A stretch of 64,000 nt of DNA from contig NZ_RZHE01000004.1 in the NCBI RefSeq assembly GCF_003989825.1, positions 248,001 through 312,000 on the forward strand, given 5' to 3'. This stretch comes from Vreelandella populi. GTDB taxonomy: Bacteria; Pseudomonadota; Gammaproteobacteria; Pseudomonadales; Halomonadaceae. The translations under genes and the position numbers were made by a program. The notes under the pieces were generated by a model. It was not told where the DNA came from, ran no database searches, and saw only the letters and a program-made list of their open reading frames with translations. This document shows, one piece after another, positions 36,126 to 44,728 of this stretch; position 1 is the first letter of the stretch; the number at the start of each line of letters is the position of its first letter.

Positions 36126-36551
36126 TTAGCTCCAATCCAGCGGTTTGGCCAATACAAAACCCAAAACGCTGATAATACCCGCCAACGCCAGCAGCAGCGC
36201 CACTATTGACGCGATTTTTACCCCTTTATAGATCCCCATTTCCAAACGCAAAATAAGCCATCCACAGCTACCGTGGGCGGCTACCATGGCAACGACCGCC
36301 CCCAGCTTGAGCACCAGCCATCCGCCCACCAGGCCATGAATCAGAAATAACAGGGTGCCCGAAAATATGGCAATCAACGCTGCCGGTGTTGCCACGGAAA
36401 TATAAAAAAACCGCGGCATGGGCGGAGAACCCTGGGCAAAGCCGGCATCTTTACGCAGCTGTAGTGAATAGCTAAGTAATGCAGGCAGATACAGAAGAGA
36501 GCCGCACCAGATAACGAGCGAGGCTATATGCAGCAATTTTAGCCAGGGCAT
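36126..36551 (-). CDS. CopD/HemJ-like four-helix membrane protein
   Basis: A 141-residue protein with four hydrophobic segments. The N-terminal MPWLKLLHIASLVIWCGSLLYLP resembles both the CopD copper-resistance family and HemJ (protoporphyrinogen oxidase), where the conserved His binds haem. Copper or haem handling fits a place next to a caa3 oxidase operon, but the exact branch cannot be settled by eye. It is convergent with the DUF2231 gene. Confidence 0.75.
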   Translation of the reverse strand: MPWLKLLHIASLVIWCGSLLYLPALLSYSLQLRKDAGFAQGSPPMPRFFYISVATPAALIAIFSGTLLFLIHGLVGGWLVLKLGAVVAMVAAHGSCGWLILRLEMGIYKGVKIASIVALLLALAGIISVLGFVLAKPLDWS

Positions 36552-36634
36552 TTAAGCTTCCTTGCGTGGCGTTGGGCTTAGGTAAGTTGTTCTTCCTTTA
36601 CTTTAGCCAACACTTGGCACTCTGGCTAGGCGAT

Positions 36635-37486
36635 TTACGTCAGGGTAATTTCATAACCCGTGAATTTTCTGAGATTAATTACTCCGCTATCCAGAATTAG
36701 ATACTGCCCTTTAATCCCTTGTAGTATGCCTTCGACTCGGGACTGTTTATCAAAATTATGGGATACCACCTTTCGTGGAAAAACCTCGACCGGATAGTGA
36801 AACGCATAAGGCGTTTCATCCAGTGCACGAATTGCGTCCTTTCCATGCAGGTCCCGCAGCTGATTCAAGCCATCGCTAAGCGTTTCTAGCAGGCGATCAC
36901 GCTCAGCACGTAAATCAAGCGACTCCACCTCCCCTTTCAGCATGGCCCGCCAGTTGGTTCGGTCGCTTACCTGTTCTTTGAATAGCATCTCGACAAACCC
37001 TGACTGCTGGCGTGTGTTGACCTCCAGTATAGGGAGCGCCTGGATAGCGCCTTGGTCTAGCCAACGGGTGGGCATCTGGGTTTTACGGGTGATCCCCACC
37101 TTGAGCCCTGAGGAATTAGCCAGATAAACAATATGCGGCTGAAAGCAATGCTTTTCGCCCCACTCGGGCTCACGGCAGGTACCCAGGAAAAAGTGACAGG
37201 TTTCCGGTTTCATGATGCAGGTATCGCATTGGGCCAGTCGCTTGAAGCAGGGGTAGCAATAGCCTTGAGCAAAACTTTTCTTGGTTGCCCGACCGCAGTG
37301 CGTACAGGCAATCGCCCCGCTCCACTCAAGCGATATCGGTGTGCCGATTCGCTCATTAAGGGGAACCTGATGCTCCCCTGCGCGCAAATGATAGACCACT
37401 TGAGCATCCTGGCGGCTTGGCAAGGTAGCCGCCATTTTGCTTAAACATCCTTGAATCTGGTTGAACACTTCAATCACGCGTTGCAT
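36635..37486 (-). CDS. DUF2797 family protein
   Basis: A protein of about 283 residues with a zinc-ribbon-like section (CTHCGRATKKSFAQGYCYPC, then CDTCIMKPETCHF) and a GIY-YIG-like core (HIVYLANSSGLKVGITRK). The function is unknown; a nucleic-acid role is suggested by these two elements. The start is uncertain: ATG 37486 overlaps the end of the DUF1315 gene by 17 bases, and the frame is open upstream to 37570. It is the third gene of glpG-DUF1315-DUF2797. Confidence 0.85.
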   Translation of the reverse strand: MQRVIEVFNQIQGCLSKMAATLPSRQDAQVVYHLRAGEHQVPLNERIGTPISLEWSGAIACTHCGRATKKSFAQGYCYPCFKRLAQCDTCIMKPETCHFFLGTCREPEWGEKHCFQPHIVYLANSSGLKVGITRKTQMPTRWLDQGAIQALPILEVNTRQQSGFVEMLFKEQVSDRTNWRAMLKGEVESLDLRAERDRLLETLSDGLNQLRDLHGKDAIRALDETPYAFHYPVEVFPRKVVSHNFDKQSRVEGILQGIKGQYLILDSGVINLRKFTGYEITLT

Positions 37487-37754
37487 CCCGAGCCAGACCC
37501 GCCATTTCCGGTGTGACATTAGCGCCTGAAGAGGCTGCCCCGCAGGTGCGCTGCTCAAGATAGCCCACACGGTTCTCTTCAGGTACGTTATTTTCAGCCT
37601 CGTAACGTATGACCGCTTCCAGACAGAGCTCCGTTTGCTCCTGGGTCAGGAAACGACCGTCGGGCCATTTGCGTAGCGATACCGCCTGCTTGAGACTTTC
37701 ATAAATCGCAGGCGTCATCTGGTTAATCATTTTATCGAAGGTCATATCGCTCAT
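37470..37754 (-). CDS. DUF1315 (YeaC-like) small protein
   Basis: A 94-residue cytosolic protein. The core IYESLKQAVSLRKWPDGRFLTQEQTELCLEAVIRYEAE matches DUF1315/YeaC, a conserved gammaproteobacterial protein of unknown function. A Cys-containing tail (QRTCGAASSG) follows. It starts 10 bases after glpG and overlaps the DUF2797 gene. Confidence 0.88.
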   Translation of the reverse strand: MSDMTFDKMINQMTPAIYESLKQAVSLRKWPDGRFLTQEQTELCLEAVIRYEAENNVPEENRVGYLEQRTCGAASSGANVTPEMAGLARDATRD

Positions 37755-37764
37755 TGAAAGCCTC

Positions 37765-38616
37765 TCAATTTTTTCTCAAACGTCGGGACGAATAGTACCA
37801 ACCCGTCACAAGCCCCACGAGTAGCCCACCCAAATGCGCCTCGTTGGCCACGTTGCCAAAACCTACCGAACCCGCCAGATCTGTCATGGTGAATACCATC
37901 CACCCCAACATGAAAACCACCAGCATTTGAGGTACAAAAAATCCGCTGTAGGGTACGCGGCGTGACATTAACCAGACATGCCCCAGTAGGGCATAAACGA
38001 CGCCTGACATACCACCAAACAGCACCGTCCCCGTCACGTACTGAGCAAGGTTGGCGCCAATCCCCGCCACCAGGATAAGCAGTAGCATGGTTCGGCTGCC
38101 CTGTAGCGCCTCGATCTGACGCCCAAAATACCACAGCCACATCAGGTTGAAGATGAGGTGCATCCAGCCAAAGTGTAAAAATGCCGGAGATAGCAGCCGC
38201 CATACCTGCCCAGTTCCTAACGCGTCGGCTAAGCTGCCATACATTAACTGATTGTTACTAACGCTGACCGGCACGATGGTAAGTGCCGTCATGAGACTGT
38301 CGCCCAAAAGTCCTATCAGCATAAAAATCACCAGACTGATGGCAATAGCCATCGCGGTGACGGGAACCTTTCTGAGTGTGGCTAACGTACTGACTTGTGT
38401 ATGAGAGTGTTTAGCAGGCTGATCCAGAACAAGCGGCTCACCGCGTTCCCAGCGTACAACCAGCGCCTTGAGCTGCTCGTGCTGGCGCGGATCGGCTACC
38501 CACAATAAAGGGCCATCGGACTCTTCGGTAATACGGTGGCCGATTCGATAATGCCAAAGTGCCTTGCGCAGCTCTTGGGTATCGTCGCCACTTGGTAAAC
38601 GCACAACGGGGTGCAT
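37765..38616 (-). CDS. glpG: Rhomboid intramembrane serine protease
   Basis: A 283-residue inner membrane protease. An N-terminal cytoplasmic domain (about 1-80: VRLPSGDDTQELRKALWHYR) like that of E. coli GlpG is followed by six hydrophobic segments. The catalytic Ser is in GGMSGVVYAL and the His in NEAHLGGLLVG; the conserved HLIFNLMWLW helix is present. It cleaves membrane proteins within the bilayer; substrates are unknown. First gene of glpG-DUF1315-DUF2797. Confidence 0.93.
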   Translation of the reverse strand: MHPVVRLPSGDDTQELRKALWHYRIGHRITEESDGPLLWVADPRQHEQLKALVVRWERGEPLVLDQPAKHSHTQVSTLATLRKVPVTAMAIAISLVIFMLIGLLGDSLMTALTIVPVSVSNNQLMYGSLADALGTGQVWRLLSPAFLHFGWMHLIFNLMWLWYFGRQIEALQGSRTMLLLILVAGIGANLAQYVTGTVLFGGMSGVVYALLGHVWLMSRRVPYSGFFVPQMLVVFMLGWMVFTMTDLAGSVGFGNVANEAHLGGLLVGLVTGWYYSSRRLRKN

Positions 38617-38739
38617 AGTCTCTCCCTGTCAAAACCTTCGCCCATGCAAAAGGGATATTTCAGTTCAGTAAACAACCGGTCTTTTTACCAATGAACCGCT
38701 CTCGATAAAGGGGAATAAAAAGCACAAACCAAAAAAATC

Positions 38740-38770
38740 CGGCGGAGGGGGCCGCCGGATCAAAGCAAGG
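38740..38770 (-). terminator. Terminator of the nadK-phosphoesterase operon
   Basis: The 9-bp stem ATCCGGCGG / CCGCCGGAT with a G-rich loop is followed on the minus strand by seven T. It lies 100 bases after the phosphoesterase stop. Confidence 0.8.
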
Positions 38771-38869
38771 GATCATTCAAGGGAACACCTACTCTGATAG
38801 CCGACTGCACAGTTAGTTCAGCCGTTTTGAAAAAATAATGTAAGCAGTTGTAACGACGAACAACATATG

Positions 38870-39856
38870 TTAATAAAAATCGTTCTTATTCAAATCCGTG
38901 CACTCGCGATCCTCTTTAACCACTTGAATCCACTCAAAGTTATCAGCACTTAGCTGTGTTTCCCCACTCCAACGATAGGCTACCAGTCGGCCATACTTCA
39001 CCGCACTATAATCCAGACAGGCGATATTCTGGGTCGGTAACGCCGGAATTCCTTCACACCAGTAGTGGCCAATAAAAAGCGGTGGCTCATCGGGGCCGTA
39101 GTAGCTCAAGCGCTGATGCTCATGTGGGCTTAGTGGGCGCTTTTCCAAATCGCCCGGCAGATTATCGGGCTGAAACACCACGTCGCCCCACTGCTCGGGA
39201 TGGGTGGCCCAGAAATGTGCTCGAAAGCTTTGCCGGGTATAACCATCACCGGATTGAATAGCCATGCCGCTCGGCAGGGGAATATTCGCCCCACGGGTCA
39301 GTCGGTCAATAATTTGGTAGGCCTGGGTGGAGGTATCGGTCGACTCTATTAGAAAGTGGTTATCGATACGCCCATCCGGAAAACGCTTTTTCAACTGCTC
39401 AATAAGCGCATCGTCCCAGCACGCATGCACGACGCGGATGCCATCCATTTCCAGAAAAAGCGGTAGCGTTTTAAACCAGGCCAGCGTGTCATCCCACTCA
39501 TTGGAGTAATCCTGGTACTGGGCCAGCGTATCTTCGATGATACGGTTATGACGTGGCGTATGCTCGCGAAGCCAGCGTTTGGCACTGCCGGGCGGCGCCG
39601 GGTGGGTATAGGCCAGCGCATTGTGTTCGTGATTGCCCATGACAATATACGCCTCACCCGCTTCCACCATACGCCGGGCCACGGTAACGGCCAAACGAAT
39701 GCGCGGGCCCCGGTCAATCAGATCGCCTAGAAAGATCACCTTGCGCTGCGGATGTCGGTACAAACCGCCCTGCTCGCGGTAACCCAGTTTTTCCAACAGG
39801 GCTACCAGCGTTGCACCGCAGCCATGAACATCGCCAATCAGGTCGTAACCCGCCAT
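38870..39856 (-). CDS. Metallophosphoesterase, diadenosine-tetraphosphatase-like
   Basis: A 328-residue calcineurin-type phosphoesterase. The metal-binding motifs are DLIGDVHGC, FLGDLIDRGP and IVMGNHEHN, with later His in VVHACWD and FIGHYWC. The order and spacing resemble the PrpE/ApaH-like (PPP-type) group. The likely substrates are dinucleoside polyphosphates or phosphoproteins. ATG 39856 starts two bases after the nadK stop with GGGAGA upstream, so it is co-translated with NAD kinase, which suggests a nucleotide-related role. Confidence 0.85.
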   Translation of the reverse strand: MAGYDLIGDVHGCGATLVALLEKLGYREQGGLYRHPQRKVIFLGDLIDRGPRIRLAVTVARRMVEAGEAYIVMGNHEHNALAYTHPAPPGSAKRWLREHTPRHNRIIEDTLAQYQDYSNEWDDTLAWFKTLPLFLEMDGIRVVHACWDDALIEQLKKRFPDGRIDNHFLIESTDTSTQAYQIIDRLTRGANIPLPSGMAIQSGDGYTRQSFRAHFWATHPEQWGDVVFQPDNLPGDLEKRPLSPHEHQRLSYYGPDEPPLFIGHYWCEGIPALPTQNIACLDYSAVKYGRLVAYRWSGETQLSADNFEWIQVVKEDRECTDLNKNDFY

Positions 39857-39858
39857 GC

Positions 39859-40782
39859 TTAATCTCCCAGCCGGTGGCTCCAACCAAGTTTACTGCGCAG
39901 CACCTCATAGAAATTATGTCCAATGGGATGCACAAGTTTGATGCGCTCGGCCTTGCGCTTGATCACCAGTACGTCATCTGGCTTGGCTACGGCCCGGGTC
40001 TGTCCATCGCAGCTTATATGCGGGTACGCCTGATTGGTTTCTCCGATATGAATGCGGATCTCACTGGCCGCATCCACCACGATGGGACGGCTTGAAAGCG
40101 TATGGGGAAACATGGGAACAAGCGTCACGACATCGAGCTTGGGGTGCATGATGGGCCCCCCGCCGGAAAGCGCGTAAGCGGTTGAGCCGGTGGGAGTGGC
40201 GATAATCAAACCATCACTACGTTGGCTATACACAAACTGGCCATCAATAAAAAGCTCGAACTCAATCATGCGTACGGCTTTACCGGGATGCACGACTACT
40301 TCATTCAGAGCATCGCCATTGCCTACCGCAACGCCATTACGGTAAAGCACCGCATCCAGCAAAAAGCGCTCTTCTATCTCGAATTCACCGGCCAAGACTT
40401 CGCCTACCCGGCTTTCCAGCTCATCCGGCGAGATATCGGTAAGAAACCCCAACCGCCCGCGGTTAACGCCCAAAATCAGCGTGCCACTTCGGCAAAGCGT
40501 GCGGGCCGCACCCAGCAGGCTACCATCGCCACCAATCACAATGACAAGATCGCAAAGCTCGCCCAGCATGCGGCGGCTCGCTTCGGGCTGGCCGTGATGA
40601 GGAATCACGGTTGCCGTACGGTCTTCGACCAATACGTGATAGTTATGTTCGACAAGGTAGCGAATCAACCGCTGTAGCGAATCCACGACTTTTTCACTTC
40701 CCAAGCGACCAATCAAGCCGATCGTTTTAAAGGGTCGGGTATTCTCCTGGTCGGGTAACGGCCTTGACGTTGGATTCAGCAT
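39859..40782 (-). CDS. nadK: NAD kinase
   Basis: Phosphorylates NAD to NADP using ATP. A 307-residue protein with the signature IGGDGSLLGAARTL, then GVNRGRLGFLTDISPDEL, then the NAD-binding RSDGLIIATPTGSTAYALSGGGPIMHP. It is the first gene of a two-gene operon. It provides the NADP used by glucose-6-phosphate dehydrogenase and biosynthesis. Confidence 0.96.
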   Translation of the reverse strand: MLNPTSRPLPDQENTRPFKTIGLIGRLGSEKVVDSLQRLIRYLVEHNYHVLVEDRTATVIPHHGQPEASRRMLGELCDLVIVIGGDGSLLGAARTLCRSGTLILGVNRGRLGFLTDISPDELESRVGEVLAGEFEIEERFLLDAVLYRNGVAVGNGDALNEVVVHPGKAVRMIEFELFIDGQFVYSQRSDGLIIATPTGSTAYALSGGGPIMHPKLDVVTLVPMFPHTLSSRPIVVDAASEIRIHIGETNQAYPHISCDGQTRAVAKPDDVLVIKRKAERIKLVHPIGHNFYEVLRSKLGWSHRLGD

Positions 40783-40936
40783 GGACGGCTCTCACTAGCA
40801 TCAGCTTCCTATTATGGAGCTACCCAGGGTATCGGGCAAATAGACTTAGCCAAATCATGACAACCACTTAATAAGAAGCCGCCTGATTAGCATCCTCGCT
40901 TGCTCATCTGTCAGAGTCGCCCGCCGACAAAACATC

Positions 40937-41806
40937 TCAGGCAATAGCCGTGTTGCGGCGTGAGAGCCACCAGTGGTTCAGCCAAAGCGATGCGCCCATA
41001 ATTAATGCGCCTATCAGCAACCGGATGATATCTGCATCGCGATTCCAGATAAGCAGGTTGACCAGAAGCCCCGCCGGAATGAGTGCGTTGTTCATGATCG
41101 CCAACGTGCCCGCATCAACTTTAGTCGCGCCCTGATTCCAAACAAAGTAGCCAGCCCCTGAGGCCATTAGCCCAAGCCACGCCAGCACGCCCCACTGGAT
41201 GGGGGTAGCTGGCAGAGCGTCACTATTGCCAAACAGCAGGTAAGCAGGTAGCGCGACCAGCATGGCGCCAATAAAGAACCAGCCAAACACATTGTGCCAA
41301 GCCAGGGTGGGCGGTAAATCAGCGGCTAGGCGACGATAGCCGACCTGACCAAGGGCGAAACATATATTTGCACCCTGCACCACGAGAAACCCGAGCCAAA
41401 AGCCGCTATCAATACCATCGTAGCGAATCACCGCAGCGCCTACGACGGCCAGCAGCGCGGTGAGCAGGTAAACTGGCGTGAAGCGCCCGAACATCAGATC
41501 GTCCAACAGAGCAATGTAGACCGGGGTAAAGATCGTAAACAGCAACACCTCGGGCACTGAAAGCAGTAAAAACGACTGGTAAAAAAAGGTGTACATGACG
41601 CCTAGCTGTATAGCGCCCAGTGCCATCAGCGCCAGGCGCTGTTTACCGCGCAGCAGACTGGGCCGTAAAAAAGGCAAAAAAACCAGCATCGCCAGCGTGA
41701 CCCGGACGAGCACTGCAAAATAGCTATCAACCTGACCGGCCAGATACATGCCAATCAATGAAAAGGAGAACGCCCAAAGCACTGTTATGCTTATTAGATA
41801 ATTCAT
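40937..41806 (-). CDS. EamA family (DMT) transporter
   Basis: A 289-residue inner membrane protein with ten hydrophobic segments in two EamA repeats (LAMLVFLPFLRPSLL in the first, NVFGWFFIGAMLVALPAYLL and GAGYFVWNQGATKVDAGTLA in the second). DMT carriers of this kind export amino acids or metabolites; the substrate is not predictable. The start ATG has GAGG before it. It is monocistronic. Confidence 0.88.
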   Translation of the reverse strand: MNYLISITVLWAFSFSLIGMYLAGQVDSYFAVLVRVTLAMLVFLPFLRPSLLRGKQRLALMALGAIQLGVMYTFFYQSFLLLSVPEVLLFTIFTPVYIALLDDLMFGRFTPVYLLTALLAVVGAAVIRYDGIDSGFWLGFLVVQGANICFALGQVGYRRLAADLPPTLAWHNVFGWFFIGAMLVALPAYLLFGNSDALPATPIQWGVLAWLGLMASGAGYFVWNQGATKVDAGTLAIMNNALIPAGLLVNLLIWNRDADIIRLLIGALIMGASLWLNHWWLSRRNTAIA

Positions 41807-41892
41807 GTAAACCTCATTTTATGAAATGGTTTACGCGAATTATACGGACTTCTTCTCACCTGCCAACCAGTAAACTACCATTTAGTTATTGG

Positions 41893-42450
41893 TTAACGGC
41901 GCATAAGCCAGATAAATGCATGGATAACCCCGGGCACCCAGCCAAGCAGTGTTAATACAACGCTCATTAATACCCGTTTGGCGCCAGCTCCCGTTAAGCC
42001 TAACGCAAGCGGCGGCAGTAATACGGCAAGCGCCATATAGGCTACTTTAAGTGCAACAGGTTCGGGCGCGGATAAATCCGCTGCGGGCGTCTCAATGCTG
42101 GGTTGAGTGGCTCTTCTAGTAGCGTTCGTTGACTCAACTTTTGGCTTTGCGGTTGGTGACTGGGGCGGCGTAAAGTGGCCTACCGCGCTTTTAGGTGAAG
42201 GCGACGCTGATTCCGCCTGCAGCTTTCGGTGCGCCTGCTTGTCAATTTTCTGCTCCAGGCTGGCGGCGTCCTCGGCAATATCATCGTGATGACGCTCCCA
42301 ATCTTCCCAATCATGAGGTGTGCCCGACTTGGGTCGCTGCATGCCGGCACCCCGAGCGCGCTCCCAGGCTTTCTCTTCCAGCGTATTAGGGCGATCAGGT
42401 TCTCGGTCAACGCCTACACCCTTACGGTTAAGGTACTCACGTGCATCCAT
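41893..42450 (-). CDS. Pmp3/YqaE-tailed protein with long acidic N-terminal region
   Basis: A 185-residue protein. The last 55 residues match the Pmp3 (UPF0057) two-helix membrane family: LAVLLPPLALGLTGAGAKRV, then LLGWVPGVIHAFIWLM. Stand-alone Pmp3 proteins are about 52 residues, so this one carries an extra hydrophilic stretch of about 130 (charged helix DWEDWERHHDDIAEDAASLEQ, then a Pro/Ser/Ala linker). Pmp3 proteins affect membrane potential and salt tolerance in some organisms. ATG 42450 has AGGAG upstream. Confidence 0.85.
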   Translation of the reverse strand: MDAREYLNRKGVGVDREPDRPNTLEEKAWERARGAGMQRPKSGTPHDWEDWERHHDDIAEDAASLEQKIDKQAHRKLQAESASPSPKSAVGHFTPPQSPTAKPKVESTNATRRATQPSIETPAADLSAPEPVALKVAYMALAVLLPPLALGLTGAGAKRVLMSVVLTLLGWVPGVIHAFIWLMRR

Positions 42451-42694
42451 GTAAGACTCCTTGATTGAGTGATAACTCAGCGTTGAATTTTAGAGTGCCT
42501 GCCAGCAACGGGCGCGGCTAATTAAGCTACCTTTATAAAATCAGCTACCACCATAAATTCAATACCCGCAATAGCAACGCTAAAGGCTATGTCTTAAGCA
42601 TTATTCCACCACCGCGCAAACATTGCGCTCAGCCACTTCCCTTACCAGTACGCAACAATGATCTATATAAACCCTGTGCGTAAGGAGTGCCAAG

Positions 42695-43102
42695 ATGCGT
42701 CAACATACCCCCCACACTGTTCGCGATATCATGTCCCGAGATTGTTACCGCGTATCCCCCGCCACCTCAATTACCAATCTGGCACAGGGGCTTGCGCTTC
42801 ATCGTCTGCCAGGTGCGCCGGTGGTTGACAGCTCGGACCGGTTGATCGGTTTTATTTCTGAGCAGGATGTTATTGGCCGCGTACTTGACTGCCTTTATCA
42901 TGACCATGAAACGCCTCTGGTACATGAGCTGATGCGTCAGGAAGTGCTGACCACCACGCCTAACAAGTGCGTGACGGACCTTGCGCAGGAAATGATGGGC
43001 AATAAGCCCAAGGTTTACCCCGTGGTTGAGCAGCAACGTCTGGTGGGTATAGTAACGCGACGTGATATTCTACTGGCGTTGCTCACCATTCGCTGCCATT
43101 AA
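42695..43102 (+). CDS. CBS domain protein
   Basis: A 135-residue cytosolic protein made of two CBS motifs (VRDIMSRDCYRVSPATSI...GAPVVDSSDRLIGFISEQDV, then VHELMRQEVLTT...VYPVVEQQRLVGIVTRRDIL). CBS pairs bind adenine nucleotides and act as energy sensors. No catalytic partner is fused or adjacent, so the target is unknown. ATG 42695 has AAGGAG. Confidence 0.88.
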   Translation: MRQHTPHTVRDIMSRDCYRVSPATSITNLAQGLALHRLPGAPVVDSSDRLIGFISEQDVIGRVLDCLYHDHETPLVHELMRQEVLTTTPNKCVTDLAQEMMGNKPKVYPVVEQQRLVGIVTRRDILLALLTIRCH

Positions 43103-43143
43103 AGGGCTCCGGACGACTTGCCCGCCGTATACTATTCAAGATC

Positions 43144-43173
43144 AAAAAAAACCGCTGCTTGAAAAAGCAGCGG
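43144..43173 (-). terminator. Strong terminator oriented on the minus strand, with no known gene
   Basis: The perfect 9-bp stem CCGCTGCTT / AAGCAGCGG with a GAAA loop is followed on the minus strand by eight T. On the plus strand only AAACAA follows, so it does not fit the CBS gene. It would end a transcript coming from about 43.35 kb leftwards. The whole gap 43103-43354 holds no frame that I can support. Confidence 0.75.
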
Positions 43174-43354
43174 AAACAAGGGATCGAAAAACAATAGCTA
43201 GGACAACACTATTAGCGACTGCTATCGCTACGTTGCCTGTACTACTTAAGACACTAAACATCGAAAAAGTTCGCCAATCTGGAAAATTTTCGTCTCACAC
43301 GACGCGCGCGTATACTAGACCACACTATGAATAACGGCGGTTAGGAGTGAATGC

Positions 43355-43714
43355 ATGGCGCTATACCTTCTGGTATTGGGGGTTTGCCTACTCGTGATAG
43401 GTGCCGTGCTGTTGGTACTAATGACCGTAGGCACACCCCGCTACCGCACTGAACCCAAAGACCTGGTGGCCCTTTTCGATAAGGCGCTCAATAGCCAAGT
43501 AGGCGAAACCGAATGGGATGCCATTATTGGTTACCCGATACGCCACGATGAGTACCTGGAAGGCGTTCGCCGTCGCGCCTCACACCTGATGGATTTACAT
43601 GGTCGGCGCTGGCAGGTCGCCCAAGGCAAGCCGCTTTTAAACGCCGAAGGACAAGCGGAGCTGCAAGTATTACGTGACCATCTAGCGGCCCATACGGCGT
43701 TGCGCCAGAAATGA
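43355..43714 (+). CDS. Hypothetical protein with one N-terminal membrane helix
   Basis: A 119-residue protein of no recognised family. Residues 2-26 form a membrane anchor (LYLLVLGVCLLVIGAVLLVLMTV). The rest is a basic, helical cytosolic part (EWDAIIGYPIRHDEYLEGVRRRASHLMD, then AELQVLRDHLAAH). TAGGAGTGA precedes the ATG. A TATACT -10-like box lies at 43310-43315. It ends 30 bases before the AraC-type gene, so they may be co-transcribed. Confidence 0.7.
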   Translation: MALYLLVLGVCLLVIGAVLLVLMTVGTPRYRTEPKDLVALFDKALNSQVGETEWDAIIGYPIRHDEYLEGVRRRASHLMDLHGRRWQVAQGKPLLNAEGQAELQVLRDHLAAHTALRQK

Positions 43715-43744
43715 GACCTTGAGCAGCGCCAGGAGATGATTCGC

Positions 43745-44584
43745 ATGCCGTGCACCATTCGCAAGATACCGCTGGATAGCGCCACTCATCATCACGCACA
43801 TGATTTTCATCAAATTGTGATTACCCTGTGCGGCTCTTCAGAGTTTGAAATCGAGGGACTGGGGGGGCGTATAAATGCTTTTTCGGGTTGTATCGTGCCT
43901 GCCAACCATGAGCATTACTATGCAGGCCACGGGCATAACCGCCAGCTGATTCTCGATTTGCCAGAAGATGCACCCGCCTTGACCGGTGAACATCGTGAGC
44001 TAGTGGCGCTGTTTGATGCACCGCGCTTTTTTGCCCTGGATACACCCTTGCGCCATTACCTTGCGTTTATGGAAAGCGAACTGGCCCAAGGATTTGACAC
44101 GTCTATCACCTCTTTTCAGCAGGACAGACTGGCGGCGACGCTGCTTGGGTCTTTAAAAGCGCGCCTTGGCAATATCACTTCTGTCTGCCAACGGCGCATT
44201 GATATTACCCAGATAGATCGCTTTATACGTCACCACTTGGCCGATACGCTGAGAGTCGCGGATTTGGCCAAACTGGCCTACTTGAGCGAGGCGCACTTTT
44301 CCGAACGCTTTCGTGCCCAAACCGGGCTTTCGCCCTGGCAGTATGTCAAGCGCCAGCGGCTGCATGCCGCTCGCCAACTGATTCTTCAAAGCCGTCTGCC
44401 GTTAACCGATATTGCCATTCAAACCGGCTTTGCCAATCAAAGCGCGCTTTCTCATGCCTTCAGGCGTAGCTATGGCGTGTCGCCGCGTACATTACGCCAA
44501 GGTGCTTCGGCGACCATCACACCCGTCTCTCCACCAAGAGGACAAAGCCCGTTAACCTCACCAATGCATGCTACTAAAGTTTAA
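43745..44584 (+). CDS. AraC family transcriptional regulator (probable proline regulator)
   Basis: A 279-residue regulator. The N-terminal cupin-like sensor (HHHAHDFHQIVITLCGSSEFEIEG) is followed by a C-terminal pair of AraC helix-turn-helix motifs (TLRVADLAKLAYLSEAHFSERFRAQ, then LTDIAIQTGFANQSALSHAFRR). It stands 144 bases before putA in the same direction. In Pseudomonas an AraC-type protein (PruR) activates putA and putP, and this PutA has no DNA-binding domain, so this gene is the likely local regulator. ATG 43745 has AGGAG 9 bases upstream and is preferred over ATG 43736. Confidence 0.87.
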   Translation: MPCTIRKIPLDSATHHHAHDFHQIVITLCGSSEFEIEGLGGRINAFSGCIVPANHEHYYAGHGHNRQLILDLPEDAPALTGEHRELVALFDAPRFFALDTPLRHYLAFMESELAQGFDTSITSFQQDRLAATLLGSLKARLGNITSVCQRRIDITQIDRFIRHHLADTLRVADLAKLAYLSEAHFSERFRAQTGLSPWQYVKRQRLHAARQLILQSRLPLTDIAIQTGFANQSALSHAFRRSYGVSPRTLRQGASATITPVSPPRGQSPLTSPMHATKV

Positions 44585-44728
44585 AGTGGCGCATGCTTGC
44601 CATGAAATTGACACGTTTTGCCAAGGAAACGACATACACCAAAGCGCATAGCACTCTACATTCGAGCGCTAACTGGGCGTAACTGCCCGACTACCTATTC
44701 GCTTTAATTTGGATTCATGGGGGCCTCA

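Noticed and set aside
43062..43334. 90-residue plus-strand open frame after the CBS gene
   Set aside because: It overlaps the CBS gene end, spans the strong terminator hairpin, and has no ribosome binding site or family pattern.
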